From assembly GCF_020176795.1 (NCBI RefSeq), contig NZ_JAIUKE010000028.1, forward strand, positions 1-50,633: a DNA stretch of 50,633 nt. The letters run 5' to 3'. The translations under genes were made by a program, and so were the position numbers. Shown piece by piece: positions 49,619 through 50,633 of the stretch (the stretch's first letter is position 1; the number at the start of each line of letters is the position of its first letter). Source of the DNA: Streptomyces sp. 8L (lineage in GTDB: Bacteria > Actinomycetota > Actinomycetes > Streptomycetales > Streptomycetaceae). The notes beneath the pieces are model-generated. The model ran no database searches. It saw only the letters and a program-made list of their open reading frames with translations, and was not told the origin of the DNA.

Positions 49619-50580
49619 GCCGCGCTCCTCGCGACGGCCGCGCGCAGCCGCTGGAGCGGTGTGGGCGGCAGGGCGCGCTGCGCACCGCGGGCGTAGTACC
49701 GCTCCACGTAGTACTGGCCGAACGACAGCACGCTCGTGACGATGATGTACCAGATGGTGGCGACCATCAGCAGCGGGATGATCTGGTACGTGCGGTTGTA
49801 GACCAACTGCACGGAGTACAGCAGGTCCTGGACGGCGAGGACGCTGACGATGCTGGTGCCCTTGAGGGTGCCGATCAGCATGTTGCCCGCGGTCGGCACG
49901 ATGGACCGCATCGCCTGCGGCACCACGATCCGCCGCAGTACCCGCCACCGGCTCAGCCCGAGCGCGGCGGCGGCCTCGCTCTGCCCGGCGTCCACGGACA
50001 GGATGCCGCCGCGCACCACCTCGGCCGCGTACGCGGATTCGTGCAGGGTGAGGCCGATCAGCGCGGTCAGGCCCGCGCCGAACAGGTTCACCGTCTTGAC
50101 CGTGACGAACTCGGGGCCGAACGGGATGCCGAGGCCGAGCCGCGGGTACAGCGCCCCGATGTTGAACCAGAACAGCAGCTGCACCAGGATCGGAGTGGAC
50201 CGGAAGATCCACACGTAACCCCAGCTCAGCGTCCGGAGAACCGGGTTGGCCGAGAGGCGCAGCACGGCCAGCAGGGTGCCGATCAGGAACCCGAGCGCCA
50301 TCACCGCGGCCGTCAGCCACAGCGTCAGCACCAGTCCGTCCAGGACGGCACGGGTGGTGAAGTACTGGCCGACCACGTGCCACTGGAAGTGCGGGTTGCG
50401 CACGACCGAGTTCACGACCATGGCGAAGACCAGCAGCGCCACCGCCGCGGACAGCAGCCGGCCCGGATGGCGGCGGGGCACGATACGGTCCGGCGCTTCC
50501 TCATCGACGCGCGCGGCTGGACGGCCGGAGGGGGCGGAGGGCGGCGGAGGCAGGGGTACGACATCGGAGGACGCGCTCAT
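49615..50580 (-). CDS. Amino acid-type ABC transporter permease
   Basis: This 321-aa HisM/GlnP-type permease has an N-terminal cytosolic tail, then about five membrane helices. The EAA loop is EAAAALGLSRWRVLRRIVVPQAM. Such permeases import polar amino acids, often cystine or other sulfur amino acids. GGAG lies upstream of the ATG at 50580. The matching solute-binding and ATPase genes are expected just beyond the window or elsewhere. It leads the operon of FAD protein, FMN reductase and two LLM monooxygenases. Confidence 0.9.
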   Translation of the reverse strand: MSASSDVVPLPPPPSAPSGRPAARVDEEAPDRIVPRRHPGRLLSAAVALLVFAMVVNSVVRNPHFQWHVVGQYFTTRAVLDGLVLTLWLTAAVMALGFLIGTLLAVLRLSANPVLRTLSWGYVWIFRSTPILVQLLFWFNIGALYPRLGLGIPFGPEFVTVKTVNLFGAGLTALIGLTLHESAYAAEVVRGGILSVDAGQSEAAAALGLSRWRVLRRIVVPQAMRSIVPTAGNMLIGTLKGTSIVSVLAVQDLLYSVQLVYNRTYQIIPLLMVATIWYIIVTSVLSFGQYYVERYYARGAQRALPPTPLQRLRAAVARSAA

Positions 50581-50633
50581 GAGAGAAGACTCCGGCGGGG
50601 TTCGCGGGCGGCGGTGGGCGACGAGTCCCGGGG

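Noticed and set aside
1..50633. CRISPR arrays, tRNA or rRNA genes, IS elements, attachment sites
   Set aside because: I looked for regularly spaced repeats, tRNA-like cloverleaf ends, transposase motifs and flanking direct repeats and saw none. The two tandem arrays lack spacers.

Overview
The window is a GC-rich actinomycete chromosome segment, most likely Streptomyces or a close relative. Codons are strongly G/C at the third position, and GTG and TTG starts are common. It carries a GH46 chitosanase, two F420/FMN-type luciferase-like oxidoreductase sets, a Ku protein with a lysine-rich tail, and TTGCAA-N5-TTGCAA nickel-type operators. I saw no IS element, integrase, phage gene, rRNA, tRNA or CRISPR array. 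It reads as ordinary chromosome with many small regulator/target pairs.

Layout. 0-7 kb: a forward carbon-metabolism block (transketolase, succinate-semialdehyde-type aldehyde dehydrogenase, phosphoketolase) followed by a stand-alone LigD-type polymerase for NHEJ; the Ku partner lies at 40.7 kb. 7-14 kb: TPR protein, pirin, two F420-reductase-like proteins and an atypical SDR facing a LysR regulator across an 18-bp tandem-repeat array, then a TetR/zinc-type oxidoreductase pair. 14.3-21.2 kb: sulfur-related genes. A promoter, dyad and cysteine-ending leader peptide precede an NtaA/DmoA-type monooxygenase, and a second such leader peptide precedes a YeeE/YedE sulfur transporter; an F420-type LLM enzyme and an XRE/SDR pair lie between. 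21.3-25.9 kb: isochorismatase-like hydrolase, PRC-barrel protein, and an alpha/beta hydrolase and a cupin that share a TGAGAGT-N2-ACTCTCA operator beside a TetR gene; then a GNAT.

25.9-27.2 kb is the most interesting spot: a 25-residue peptide gene ending in the aromatic sequence AYAWYGWV, then a hairpin, then a small cytochrome P450, all on the minus strand. This is the layout of a minimal P450-modified RiPP locus of the tryptorubin/atropopeptide type, with what looks like a variant core. 28.3-30.3 kb: a NiCoT nickel transporter and an iron superoxide dismutase, each with a Nur-type box. 30.5-37.3 kb: PPOX protein, MT0933-like antitoxin, ABC-F ATPase, chitosanase with a CsnR-like operator, TetR, and a BlaI/M56 peptidase pair. 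37.4-44.2 kb: LLM oxidoreductase, HxlR/MFS pair, Ku, DinB-like protein, alpha/beta hydrolase. 44.2-50.6 kb: a minus-strand, partly overlapping operon (amino-acid-type ABC permease, FAD/NAD(P)-binding protein, SsuE-like FMN reductase, two LLM monooxygenases) that looks like organosulfur scavenging. Its upstream end lies beyond the window.
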